From Gordionus sp. m RMFG-2023 (taxonomy: Eukaryota; Nematomorpha; Gordioida; Chordodea; Parachordodidae), in the NCBI RefSeq assembly GCF_954871325.1, contig NC_088777.1, positions 40,711,366 through 40,775,365 on the forward strand: 64,000 bases of DNA, written 5' to 3'. The notes below the pieces were generated by a model. The model did no database searches. It was given only the letters and a program-made list of their open reading frames with translations, and had not been told where the DNA came from. The position numbers and the translations under genes were made by a program. Positions 9,901-27,133 of the stretch are shown piece after piece (position 1 is the stretch's first letter; every line of letters begins with the position of its first letter).

Positions 9901-12900
9901 GAAATGATCTGACATGACTCAAATACATTCCATTTTAAATTTTAACTAATAAAAAATGTCCCCTGTTAGCTCCCTTTTATCTAAGAAGTAAAATGGGCAA
10001 AATTAAAAAGTTAACATTGAATTCTTGGAAAAAACATAACTTTTAGAATAGTCATAAATCATGCAAAATGAGTATTTATGACATTCAATTTGAAAAATAT
10101 AACGGCTTCTATTATAGAGGTCTGCAATGGGCGGATTTTTAGCCAAAATGATCGCCCACTCGTTGTTTTAATTTTTTTTAATCCGCCCGCTCCATTTATA
10201 ATTTTATGAAAAATTTCACCCGCCCTTCATTTATCTATAAATTTTGTTTAACCCGCCCGCCTAATGCTTAAAAATTATTTTAATGGCTGGTTTGGCTCTT
10301 TATTTTTTTATTTTAATATATTTCTAAATAAACATATATAAAATGCAATAAATACTATGAAGTAAAACTATTATTTTTAATAAATTGAAGTTTGTTCTGC
10401 TCATTTCGTCAGAAAAATATTAAAAGTTTACCCGCCCATTACTCTACAACTTAATTTAACGCCCAATTTTAAAAATATTTTAAAAAACCCGACCACGCCC
10501 GCCAAAAATATGGGCGGACGGGCTAAAAATCCGCCCAATGCAGACCTCTATTCTATTATCAATATTATTTTTTTTACTCAATATTAAAAAACAAAATCTA
10601 ACAAAAATATAGAATTGATTGACATTATCCATATATAATAATTACCATTTAAATAAAATGGCTATTTTAGTGGTCACCAAAAAATTGGAATTAGTTATAG
10701 CAGAGTTGTTAAGATATTGCGATACTATATTTGGTGCATTTTTTGTATCGAATTTATAAAATTTCGATGAAAGTTTTATGTATATTTTTTATTAATATCA
10801 CATATTTTTTTTTATCTGATGTGATGTTGTTAAACGGTCCGATTTTTTAAAAATGTCCGATTAAGATTTTAGCCAAAATAATATTATGTAAACATCGTGA
10901 TTTAGCAAATAGAGGTCCAAGCCTTTCTGCCATTTATGAGGAAAATCTCCAGGCTTACATACTATTATTTTGGATAAATCTTTTGAACCCTTTTTAAAAA
11001 TCAAAAAACACTTATTTGATTGATATTTCTTAGAATGATATTTAAGTCTTATCATAGCCTACCCTAAAATAATATTATCAGAAATCTTATTTTTATAATT
11101 TTAAAAAAAATAAATATGGAACAAAAAATTAATCTTATTTTCAAAAAATAAAATGAAAATGTTCCATATTCAAAAAATTTATAAAAAGAAATCTTATTTA
11201 AAGATAAAAAAATATTTAAGTTTAAAATAGATATGGAACATTTTGTTATTTAAAATTAATAAAATAGAACAATTTTTTGAAGTAGCCACATTTTAAAAAT
11301 CACCAGACTAGATATTTATAATCCTTATTGGTTTTAAACATATGGAACACTAGAAGTAGACACATTTTAAAAATCACCACTAGATATTTATTATCCTTAT
11401 TGGTTTTAAACATATGGAATACTATAATATTATGCAAATTAAGATGGAATATTTGGGAATAAAAATATGTTTTTTCACATCTTAATTGTGACATATGGGC
11501 CAGAGTTTTGAAATTATTTTAATAGACTTTGGCCTAAATTTTTTTAATTTAAATTTAGCTTATTTAAAACAGTTGCTAACTTAAAAAAATATTGCATTTA
11601 TTTTTTCCAATAATAATAAATTTCAGTATTATAAAAAAAATGATTGCCTAAATACACTATTATTTGTTTTCATGAAATTTATTAAATTTTTGGATATGGG
11701 TTTGGGAAAAATTTTTGTAAATTATTATTGGCTAGGAATTTTTTTTTAAACATTAAATATAAACCAGGCCAGGGCCTAGGAAATTTTTTTTACTGTAGGC
11801 TTGGTTCTCAAAAAATTAAGAAAGTAATCAGGGCTGTGAACCCACTTTCTAAATAAAGGGTTAAGAAATATCTCTGAACCAGGGTCAGGTTTAGGTGGGT
11901 TCAGGAAAAATTTATTTACATAAAATGGATAGACTAAAATAAAAAAAACAATTACATTTTTAAATATTTATTTTTTACTATACATCTATTTTGCATGTTA
12001 ATTTTTTAATATTGTTCAAATTTTATAATTAAAATTTTTTTTAAAAAAATAAAACAAACTCTTGAACCTTATTTTTTAAAAAAGGTTCCTGATTATATAA
12101 ATTCAAAGGGTTCTAGTTCAGAGAGGTCTCTGATGTCTCCTTAATAAAAACTTTGAATGTATTTGTTAATAGTTTTTTTTTTAAAAATCACTCCTAAAAA
12201 AATTATATAGGAAATTATTCATAAATAGTGAAAGTTAATTGTATATTTATTGAATATTATAAAGCTTTGTTACTGATAAATAATAATTAACATTTAATCA
12301 TGTTGTATTGAAATGTATCAGTTTTCTTCATAAATCAATATCAAATACAATCGAGTAGAATTGTTAAAAAGCCCAATTTTTAAAATTGCCCCATGCAAGC
12401 CTGAAGATTTTGCTAATGGCATAAGGCTTGTAATACCATTAAATGGTTATTGTAAGATTTTCATATTATTTTAAATGTCATAATAAAATATTTTACCAGT
12501 TAATACAATATTATGCCATCCACCAGCAGATATTTTAACAATATTTAACCCAGAAAGAGCATCAATTAGATATAATTTATCAGAACTTTGACAATCCCCA
12601 ATACCTAATTCACCATGTCTATAATAACGTTTTATATTACTTTTATTAAACTCTCACCTTGAATTTCCATAAGAATACAAATTAAGATTGTCTGTCAATA
12701 ATAATATATGTTCCTTTCCTATGGATATATCTTTGACTTTAATTATTTCAATAAATTGACATTTGTTCAGTTTTAGTTCATCTTTATTATGAAAAATATA
12801 TATCCCACTAATTTTTATCAGAATTATGAGAGAATTAAGTTACCTATCATTTTTTAACACTATAAATAGTTCATTTGAATATATATTAGTCAATTTATTC

Positions 12901-13208
12901 TGAGGCATTCTTATTTTATCCATGTACTCATGATATTTTACAACTATCATACTATTTTCAATTAATACATAAATTTTATTTTGAAAAATTGTAAAGTCCA
13001 TTATTTGGTGATTAATATAAACTTCTCCATATTTATCATATAAATTATGATCTATATAATAAATAATAATAATAAATAAGATTTCTATACCATTAACTAC
13101 ATAAATATTATTCCAATCAAAATAGATTTTATTAATAAGATCAAAGCGAGGAAATATTTGAGAAGGACTCTCTTTTTCTTCAGCGAAAGAACCTAATTTT
13201 ATTAACAT
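6923..13208 (-). CDS. RCCD1: RCC1-domain protein, homologue of RCCD1 (five exons)
   Basis: Minus-strand exons in transcript order are 13208-12844, 12807-12658, 12618-12497, 7455-7213 and 7095-6923. Phases agree at every GT-AG junction and give about 350 residues, near the human length. Introns are 36, 39, 5041 and 117 nt. The N-terminal third is divergent. From residue 150 on, RCC1 propeller repeats are clear: LYSYGNSRHGELGIGD, AGGWHNIVLT, GDIYTWGWNLNGQLGL, ACGSQHTIVLT and LYSWGWNKYGQIGE. The long acidic insertion between the two WGWN repeats and the AGSWYT ending near the C terminus match RCCD1 rather than RCC1 itself. In mammals RCCD1 partners the JmjC protein KDM8 in chromatin and chromosome segregation; that role here is inferred. 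The start ATG (13206-13208) is the first in-frame Met after an upstream stop and is less certain than the rest. Confidence 0.82.
7940..8700. repeat. Inverted repeat, arms of about 110 bp
   Basis: The top strand from 8591 rightward (starting AATTCTTAAAACTTTTGAG) matches the reverse complement of 8056 going leftward over roughly 110 bp with scattered differences. The arms are about 535 bp apart. This may be a decayed DNA transposon or a chance inverted duplication; no target duplication was seen. Confidence 0.6.
10115..10550. mobile_element. hAT-type MITE with perfect 8-bp target duplication
   Basis: The ends are inverted copies: TAGAGGTCTGCAATGGGCGG on the left, and its reverse complement ending CAGACCTCTA on the right, matching over about 29 bp. 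The element is flanked by TTCTATTA on both sides (10107-10114 and 10551-10558). Eight-bp duplications with TA(G/A)-type ends are a hAT hallmark. The 436 bp interior is noncoding, with repeated CCGCCC motifs that make it GC-rich for this window. It lies in the RCCD1 giant intron. Confidence 0.9.
10820..11065. repeat. Diverged relative of the MITE at 15671
   Basis: The run from GATTAAGATTTTAGCC through the TCTGCC and CAGGCTTACAT motifs follows the interior of the MITE at 15671-15895 in the same order. No intact ends or target duplication remain. A minus-strand frame across it is taken as accidental. Confidence 0.6.
11285..11425. repeat. Two-copy tandem duplication of about 67 bp
   Basis: The block containing CCACATTTTAAAAATCACCA and CCTTATTGGTTTTAAACATA occurs twice in succession with a few differences. 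It is noncoding intron sequence. Confidence 0.7.
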
Positions 13209-13328
13209 ATGATAATGGATAAGTTTCACAAATTTTATTTATAAATTTATGTGTGCTAATCGTTATTATAGAATGAAACATGTCTATAAGTTTTTCGATC
13301 CATTGACATCTTACTTATTTTTTTAAAC
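13209..13328. promoter_or_regulatory. Short bidirectional promoter region between RCCD1 and PSMC3
   Basis: Only about 120 bp separate the proposed start codons of two divergently transcribed genes, so this interval must hold both 5' UTRs and both core promoters unless one gene has an upstream noncoding exon. I see no TATA box or known proteasome-gene element that I can defend. The call rests on gene arrangement, not on a motif. Confidence 0.6.
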
Positions 13329-19966
<6,638 letters not shown>

Positions 19967-20034
19967 AATGTTTATATATTTACTACTTTTGCATTATATT
20001 AATTTTTAATCGTTATTTTTTTACATGAGCTCTC

Positions 20035-20040
20035 AATAAA
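20035..20040 (+). terminator. Likely PSMC3 polyadenylation signal
   Basis: AATAAA lies about 70 bp after the PSMC3 stop codon, a usual distance for a cleavage signal. In DNA this AT-rich the hexamer also occurs by chance. Confidence 0.5.
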
Positions 20041-21541
20041 AAAATTCTATTTGTCAAAATACTGCATAATTATTTTTTAATGAAACGTTGTTTGAATCAT
20101 TTTTATGATGTATCTAAATGCTTATAAGATATTTTTTTGGACAATGGTTTCAAAAAAATACTTTGTCACGTCAAAAAAAGTTTAAAAATTTTCCATAAAA
20201 CATAAAGTCATTTATGTCATTGTACTTCAAATTTTTAGAAAAATCTAAAAATGCTTGGATGTGTTTTTTGTCATCAATGGTAAAAAAAATTGGGGTGCTT
20301 CAAATCGCTAAGAGATTAAAAAATTTTAATAAAAAATAATTTTATTTATAACGAATCAAAAAATACTTAAATGGATTTCTAGTGCCAACAATATTATTTT
20401 TTTTTTCAAATATAGGAAAGATTATGGTTTTTTAATAAAATATAAAGTTATTTATATCACTGAACTTCAAATTTTATAACGAATCTAAAAATATGCAGAT
20501 ATTTTTTTGACATCACCTGTATAAAAAATTATCTCGACTATTAAAAATAGTTATATTGACGATGACAGAAAAAAACACCTTTAAGACTTATTAATAAACG
20601 AAACCTTTTATTTTTAGAAAGTGTGGTGCCAACAAATTTATCAATTGAAGAAGATACTTTTGTTCGGAAAGTAGTACATTTAATTTAAATAATATAGTGA
20701 ATGATGTATAATTAGAGGTCTTTAATTATATGAAATTTATATGGCTCATTATTATATTTAGAGAATAGTGATAAAATTTATAAAATGCTCTTTTTTTACA
20801 TGATTCTAATATGCAAAAAGGTTTGGACCGGTTTTTGATGGTTAAAGCCAAACCGATATTATCATTTTTAACCGAACCATAAACCCTTATATCCTTACGG
20901 GTCAGATCAAAAGTGTGAGGGTTTGCATTCGATTATGAGAAATATCTTATTTTCTATACCCACCACCACATTCAATAAAAATCAAGTAGTATCTCTTAGT
21001 TTTTTAAGCTATTATGAGAATTTTAAATTAATACAACTAGTAAGCAGACGATAAAATTTTATGCAAACACTTGAAATATCAAATTTTTTGAATTGATATT
21101 TTGCGACGATAAATTTTTAGCTTGTATCATAAATTAACATAATTTTTGAAAAAATTAGTAACTGTGTGAATAACTAGATACATCTCAAGTAAGGTAACTG
21201 CTATTTAATTAATTATTTTTTCGACAATCTAACTAGATACATTTGAAAGTAACTAATATCATTACTAATGTAATGCTGTAAACAAACGAGTCTTCTTATT
21301 TTTATTCACTTGAAAAAAACAATATTAAACCAATTTTTGGGGGGAAATAGGTTTTAATTTGAATATTATTATTTATATCTTATGGCTCCACATCTTTATA
21401 GAGAAACCATTGTAGAGAATTGTTAATAGAGAAGATTTTAAAGAAAATGATTTTGAAGATTTTAAGATAATTATTCTGTAGAAAATCATTTTTGGTAGAT
21501 TACTATTTTATTGAGATAGATTTTATATTGAATGTCTGGAC
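20041..21541. other. Gene-free spacer with imperfect repeats
   Basis: Between about 20140 and 20580 a block of about 190-230 bp is imperfectly repeated, each copy carrying motifs such as CATAAAGTCATTTATGTCA and TTCAAATTTT followed by AATCTAAAAATG. Near 20820-20920 a short GC-richer piece (GGTTTGGACCGG, TTACGGGTCAGATC) looks like a worn transposon end. No coding signal was recognised. Confidence 0.45.
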
Positions 21542-21720
21542 TAGTGTTGTTAAATTACTGGCTCGGGTTGGTTTGGCCGACAACCTAGCAAGGTTTGAGC
21601 CGAAAAAACGAGTTTAAACCCGCGCACATCTTTAGACATAGATCAGACCCGACCCAATGGGCCTCATAAGCGGACCCAGCCCGATGAATTGGATTACTGG
21701 ATAGGCTCGCTGGGAAACAA
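21542..21720. repeat. Fragment beginning with the TAGTGTTGTTAAA terminus
   Basis: The terminus shared by two other elements in this window appears at 21542, followed by GC-rich sequence (GGCTCGGGTTGGTTTGGCCG). No matching right end was found before the satellite array begins, so this is probably a truncated hAT-type element. Confidence 0.5.
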
Positions 21721-22641
21721 AATATATAGAAAATTAAACTCGTTAGTTTTAATCCGGGTATAGTTTTTTTAGAAAAATGTTCAAAAATCTTTGATTCTGA
21801 TAATAAATGGGCACTGCCATTATATTTTATTCCACGAGGAAAAAAATAAAATTTTTAAAACTTTGTTTTAAGTCTAGTTAATAGTTTTTGATACTAGAAA
21901 GAAGTTCTAAAACCATTGAGTCTAGTAATAAATGGGCACAATAATTTTTAAAATTTTGTTTTAAGCCTAGTTAAAGTTTATGATATTAAAGATGTTCTAA
22001 TACCTTAGGGTCTAGTAATAAATTGGCACTGACATTTAATTTTAGTCCACGAGGAAAATTTTTTTTTTAAACTTTGTTTTAGTTAAAAGTTTGTGATATT
22101 AGAAATATGTTCAAAACCTATGGGTATAGCAATAAATTGACATTGCCATCATATTTTACTCCATAAAAAATAAAATTATGAAAATTTTAAATTTGTTTTA
22201 AGCTTTTATAAGTTTTTAATCCCAATAAGATATTCTCTAATCCTTAGGATCCAGTAGGCCTATTCAAAAAAAATTCGAATATTACGATTCGAATAATTCG
22301 AATAGAAACGAATAATTACGAATACGAATAATAAATTATTTGTTTTATCCGAATACGAATAATCATTTATTCGATTCGAATAAAACGAATTATTCGTAAT
22401 ATTTAATAAATTGCTTTTTTTAAAATAAATCTAACATTTGTCATTTCTATTTGATAACCTGCCAATCTGACAGGTGATGTGTTTATAAAAAGACTAGCAA
22501 AAATTTTAATTTCCCGTATTTTTTCAAAATTAATTATATTAAAAATTACACAAACCAAAAGTATATAAAAATATATACAAACCAAAGGTATATAAAAATA
22601 AATTATATCTTTATAATAAAATATTATTAGCTAGCCTAATT

Positions 22642-23797
22642 ATGTTAGAGGAGAATGATTCTGATGTAATAGTTATGGTTGATGTTGACAAAATTTCTTC
22701 ACTAAAAAGAGGGATTATATGGGATCAATATCAACTCAATGGTGAAAAGACTGCTTGCAATCATTGCAGGAGCATTATTAAATGCAAAGGTAAAACAACA
22801 TCGCCTCATATTAATCATTATAATAGGTTTCATTCACATCTCTGTAAAAACAGTAATAAATTTGACACTTTTTTAAAGCCTATATCACCTTTTTCTTTAT
22901 CTAAAAAAATTAATTATAAAGATAACTTACTAAAATTATTTATTAATAATAATTTATCTTTTAAAATTGTTAATTCATCTGATTTTAAAAATTTTATAAA
23001 TGATCTTGATTCTTCTATAAAATCAATATGCTCCAATACTATTAAATTGCATATGTATAATACATTTGCAGAAAAAGAACAGTTGGTAAAGGATAAAATA
23101 TCCAAAACTAAAAGTCAGATTAATTTTTCATCTGATATTTGGACTAGCCCAACTCAGGTTCCTTTTTTAGGGTTAACAGCCCATTTTATTGATGATAATT
23201 TTAAAATAAATAACATAATTTTGGATGTTGCTCCAATAAATGAACAACATTCAGGTGAAAACATATTTAAAGCCTTTATTAAAATAATTAAAAATTATAA
23301 TTTGGAGAATAAAATTTTTTATATAACTCTAGATAATGCTACTAATAATAAAACATTTATTGATACATTTTCTTTAAAATATCCATCAATAAAAATAGGG
23401 CACATTCTATGCTTTGCTCATGTTATTAATTTAATATCCAAAGAAATTTTAAAATTAAAACTACGAAACATTATTAGGATGATACGTAATTCTCCTAAAA
23501 AATTAAATTTATTAAAAAATATATGTAGTTGACTACATCCTCCTATAAATTTTTTAAAACCAATTGGATTGTGAAATAAGGTGGAATAGCACCTACCAAA
23601 TGATTGAAAGGGGCTTATTGTTAAAACCTGCTATAAAAAAATTAGTTAATGAAGTTATAACTAATATTATAATTCTTCAAGAAAAACAATTATCAGAGGT
23701 AAACTAAAATTTATAAATAGGTAAATAATACTTTATCATAACATACAGGAGGAATGGGACGATCTTGTAAAAATTAAATCTATCCTATTGCCTTTGT
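22642..23797 (+). pseudogene. hAT transposase with BED zinc finger, broken
   Basis: An ATG at 22642 opens a 296-codon frame ending at 23532. Residues 28-64 form a BED finger: IWDQYQLNGEKTACNHC, KCKGKTTS, then H56, H59 and H64. An RNase-H-like core follows: INFSSDIWTSP with the first Asp near 167, then YITLDNATNN with the second Asp, then HILCFAHVINL. After the stop, homology resumes in another frame at about 23571 with RWNSTYQMIERGL, giving at least one frameshift. A probable 49-nt intron (GT at 23700, AG ending 23748) then joins LSE to EEWDDLVKIKSILLPF. Homology stops at a TAG at 23798, where sequence unlike transposase begins. The rest of the family core, including the C-terminal dimerisation region, was not found, so the gene is dead. 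Confidence 0.85.
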
Positions 23798-23892
23798 AGA
23801 GGTAGGGACTATTGGGCTAGTAGGCACATCAGTCAACGTGGGAATGGTAACTATAGGTTGTGCGAGGGCAAGGCATTTAGGGTTCGAGGGAT

Positions 23893-24036
23893 AGCTGGTG
23901 ATAAGATGGGAAGCCCAGATTGAGGACATTTTATCTTCTGGTTTCGATAAGATGGAAACCCAGATTGAGGACATTTTATCTTCTGGTTTCGATAAGATGG
24001 AAACCCAGATTGAGGACATTTTATCTTCTGGTTTCG
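23893..24036 (+). repeat. 45-bp minisatellite, about three copies, inside the hAT element
   Basis: Each unit begins GATAAGATGGAAACCCAG and ends TTATCTTCTGGTTTC. Because 45 is divisible by three the array stays open on both strands: plus strand DKMETQIEDILSSGF, minus strand a Lys-Cys-Pro-rich repeat. The first unit is one base longer and so out of frame with the others. Neither translation resembles a known domain, so I treat it as noncoding minisatellite. Confidence 0.85.
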
Positions 24037-24718
24037 ATGAGATGGCAATAGCCCCAATTTGGTTACTTTAACAAGTTTATTACATAGAGGGCAGTTAGAT
24101 TTGGTAGAAGCTGTGCTGAGGTCTGGTAAGCTCATGAATTAAAATAGCTTGTAATATTTAGTTCATGGAGGGGTTTTGCAATAGTAAGCTGTAGAGTCCA
24201 TATTCTTCTAGTACAATGTAATTAACTATCAGTCATTTTTGTAAAATATTCAGTTTCCCTTTCTGCTTTTATAGCAATATTAGCTTGCTTTAAAGGATTC
24301 GAATCAATAGTATAATTAGATAAGAGATTAAATGTATTATCCTTTTCAAGTGTGAATATTGATTGTGTTTTGTACATTTAAATAAAATGTTTGGATGACA
24401 ATTTTATATTAGTCAACAGTTTTTGGTATAAATAAGGGTAAATTGTAAAGATTGGTAAGATTGATAGAATTGATAATGTAGAGTGTTATGTTGGGAATAA
24501 TATAAAAAAACTTGTTGGTTATTAATTGATGTATAATAATTGAGGATGATTGGTAATCTAAAAGTAAAGGAAATGTTAAAGGAGAAAATATTTACTTAAA
24601 TTTCTTGTATCATTAATCTACAATTAAATTTTGATATATTGGAATTGTATAGAATTCATTGATGCAAAATTATGAAAGAGGACTGAATATTTTGGATGAT
24701 AAAATCATTTTTATGTCC

Positions 24719-24850
24719 GGTTGTGGTGTTGGCAGTGGTTGTAGTGTTGGCAGTGGTTGTAGTGTTGGCAGTGGTTGTAGTGTTGGCAGTGGTTGTGGTG
24801 TTGGCAGTGGTTATAATGTTGGCAGTGATTGTAGTGTTGGCAGTAGTTGT
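24719..24850 (+). repeat. 18-bp minisatellite, about seven copies, inside the hAT element
   Basis: The unit GGTTGTAGTGTTGGCAGT repeats head to tail with single-base variants. The period keeps a 77-codon frame open, giving a low-complexity Gly-Cys-Ser repeat that I do not regard as a real protein. Confidence 0.9.
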
Positions 24851-25785
24851 AGTTTTATCGTTAGATTAATCAGGCGTAGCTTGTCCGTATAATTTATTGA
24901 TCTTATAGATATCATTTAAACGCTTTCATTGATTAATTTTTTAAATTCATAAATGAATAATATAATATTTTAATTTTGTTTATAACTTGATTATATTTAT
25001 TTGTCATCGGATTATTATAATTTTTTCTGTTTGAAATCAAATTTGCAATAAAAAAATTTGTCAATATATTTGAGTATGATTTATTTTATTAGGAAAATTC
25101 ATTTCAATTAGATTCGAATACGTTTTTGAATAAGCCTAGGATCCAGTAATAAATTGGCACTTCCATTATATTTTACATCATGAGGAAAAAAAATTGAAAT
25201 ATTTTTATAACTTTGTTTTAAGCGCTAAGAATTTTTATACTAGAAGAATGTTCTAAAACCTTTGCATGTAGTAATAATTGGCACCTATTATATTTTGCTT
25301 TATGAGTAAATAGAAATCATGAAATATTTTAAAACTTTGTTTTAAACCTAATTGAAGCTTTTTATACTAGAAAGATGTTCTAAAACCTTTAGGTCTAGTA
25401 ATAAATTGGTACTGCCATTATATTTTGCTCCACGAGGAAAAAACATTAAAAATTTGTTTTTGGCCTAGTTAAAGGTTTTTGTTACTGAGAAGTTGTTAAA
25501 ACATTTGATTATATTAATAAATTGGCACTGTCATATTTTATTCTACATAAAAAAAATTATTTAAGCCTAGTCAAAAGTTTTTGATACTAGTCTAAAACCT
25601 TTAGGTCTAGTAATAAATTTACACTGCCATTATATTTTAACGAGGGAAAACTAAATTTAATATTTTTTTTAAGCCTAGTTAAAAGTTTCTGATATTAGTG
25701 GTAAATTGGGTTTAGTAATAAATTGGCACTGCCATTATATTTTAATACACGAAGAAAAATATTTTTTTATAATATAAAAAGTATT

Positions 25786-27133
25786 CATCGGCAACTACTA
25801 CCGATTTAAATTATTTATATATTTGCAATAGATTAGGAAATAATAAAAAATATTTATTAAAAACTTTACACATCTTTTTATGTCATATTTTGTTACTTTG
25901 TTGGATTATTTGATTAACTTGTTCTATATTTTTATGTTAACTTTTTCTTTATTTTCATATAGAAATATATATTTGAATATTTAGCTCTTAACTTATATTT
26001 TTTATATTTTTAAGAGATATTTTATTATATAAACTTTAGAAATAATATATTTTTTAGTTTTTTTAATGTGTACATTTCTTATTAATTAATAAATACGTTT
26101 TGTTTAAATGAAATGAATAACTTTTTTTAATACTAGTTATAATCATCACTTTTATATGAATTATTTATGCAAGTGATATATTATATTAAACATTGTCCAT
26201 GAAAATAATGGATTAATAATATTAATTATCCTATAGGAAACATAATAAACAAATTAATCTTCCCCCAAATTTGGGGCTTATTGAAGCAAAAATTCACTTT
26301 TACTAGAATTAATCTTGAAAAATGTGTATAAAATATTTAAATATAATTATAAAGGTATAACTTTAGGTAACTTCAGTCGGATAACAAATTTCATCTTATA
26401 TGTTATACAATTGAGATCTGCAAATCATGTCCCAGTGCGCCGGCACGAGCCCTAGTCTATCTTTGAAAAATAATTTCGGTTCTGGCTGGGGTGGCCTATT
26501 TTAAAAAAAATTTGGGCCAGGCCTGGTCGGGCTTAAATTTAAAATGTGATATTGCATTTTGTTAAATAAATGGATATATTTTAAAATTCTTTCAAGAAAT
26601 AAAGTGCTTTTCAATTTTTTTATATTTAAATAAATTTGGATAGGACCGGGCGGACAAATAATTTTTATATTTGTTTCAGGCTTTTCCGTTCCAATAAAAA
26701 AATGTATGGAATAGCCACGGTTAGACAATTTTTTTTAAAAAAGATTCGGACTGGGCTTAAATAATTAGACCCGATGCAAATCAACTATACACTACTCAGC
26801 TCAATCACATATTTATTTAGTTTTATATCTTTTTGTTTATTATTTTAACTTATTTATTTTATATTTTAATAAATAATTTTTAAATAAATTTGAAATTAAG
26901 CTTAACCAGTAAATTTATTTTAAAATTTTAATCTTGGCTTTTTTCAAAAAAGGCCTAATATCTAGGGTTACCAGATCCTGATTAATGAAAAAGAGCACAT
27001 ATTATTTTATTTATTTTAAATAAGGAATTAAAATGAATTTTAAATTAACGTGATGATTAAGCATTCATTTAATTAATTGCATCATTTATATATAAATTAC
27101 ATTAAATTTGGCAAATGATAATTTTTTTCTTCC
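25786..27133. other. Gene-free DNA with a GC-richer transposon remnant
   Basis: Most of this is plain AT-rich sequence. At about 26395-26790 there is a block with GGGCCAGGCCTGG, GACCGGGCGGAC and AGACCCGATGC. It probably derives from a hAT-like MITE because similar GC-rich blocks elsewhere end in inverted repeats, but I could not fix its ends. At about 26962 TAGGGTTACCAGAT resembles a hAT terminus and may be the 3' end of the transposase fossil that follows. Confidence 0.4.

Larger units (their letters stand above)
7456..12496 (-). other. Giant 5-kb RCCD1 intron filled with repeats
   Basis: This intron splits codon D213 of RCCD1. It contains the inverted repeat at 7940-8700, a tandem duplication near 8380-8575, a complete hAT-type MITE (10115-10550), a MITE relative (10820-11065) and a tandem duplication at 11285-11425. 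A GC-richer stretch near 11760-12150 (GGCCAGGGCCTAGG, GGGCTGTGAACCC) looks like another worn transposon end. I see no gene nested in it. Confidence 0.75.
22255..25138 (+). mobile_element. hAT DNA transposon (2.9 kb), BED-finger type, decayed
   Basis: The insertion is exactly delimited. The octamer GGATCCAG lies at 22247-22254 and 25139-25146, and the satellite unit resumes on the far side. The left end TAGGCCTATTC and the right end GAATAAGCCTA are inverted copies, and similarity continues to about 26-27 bp up to ATTCGAAT. Inside are a partly open transposase (22642-23797), a 45-bp minisatellite (23893-24036) and an 18-bp minisatellite (24719-24850). I cannot find the hAT C-terminal dimerisation domain between the transposase and the right end. 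It is therefore a non-autonomous or dying copy. Confidence 0.93.
21770..25785 (+). repeat. Satellite-like tandem array A, split by a hAT insertion
   Basis: Units of roughly 90-130 bp repeat in head-to-tail order at 21770-22254 and again at 25139-25785. A typical unit reads AATAAATTGGCACTGCC, then CATTATATTTTACTCCACGA, then ACTTTGTTTTAAGCCTAG, then GATGTTCTAAAACC and CTAGT. Units differ by substitutions and length changes, so the array is not freshly homogenised. The same unit occurs in the opposite orientation at about 35-37 kb. No function is known to me. Confidence 0.8.

Noticed and set aside
10861-11055. 64-codon minus-strand frame
   Set aside because: It lies within a diverged copy of the MITE at 15671 and inside an RCCD1 intron.
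23851-24135. Minus-strand Cys-Pro-Lys repeat protein
   Set aside because: Generated by the 45-bp minisatellite; overlapping frames on the same strand are equally open.
24662-24892. Gly-Cys-Ser-rich small protein
   Set aside because: Pure translation of an 18-bp minisatellite inside a dead hAT element.
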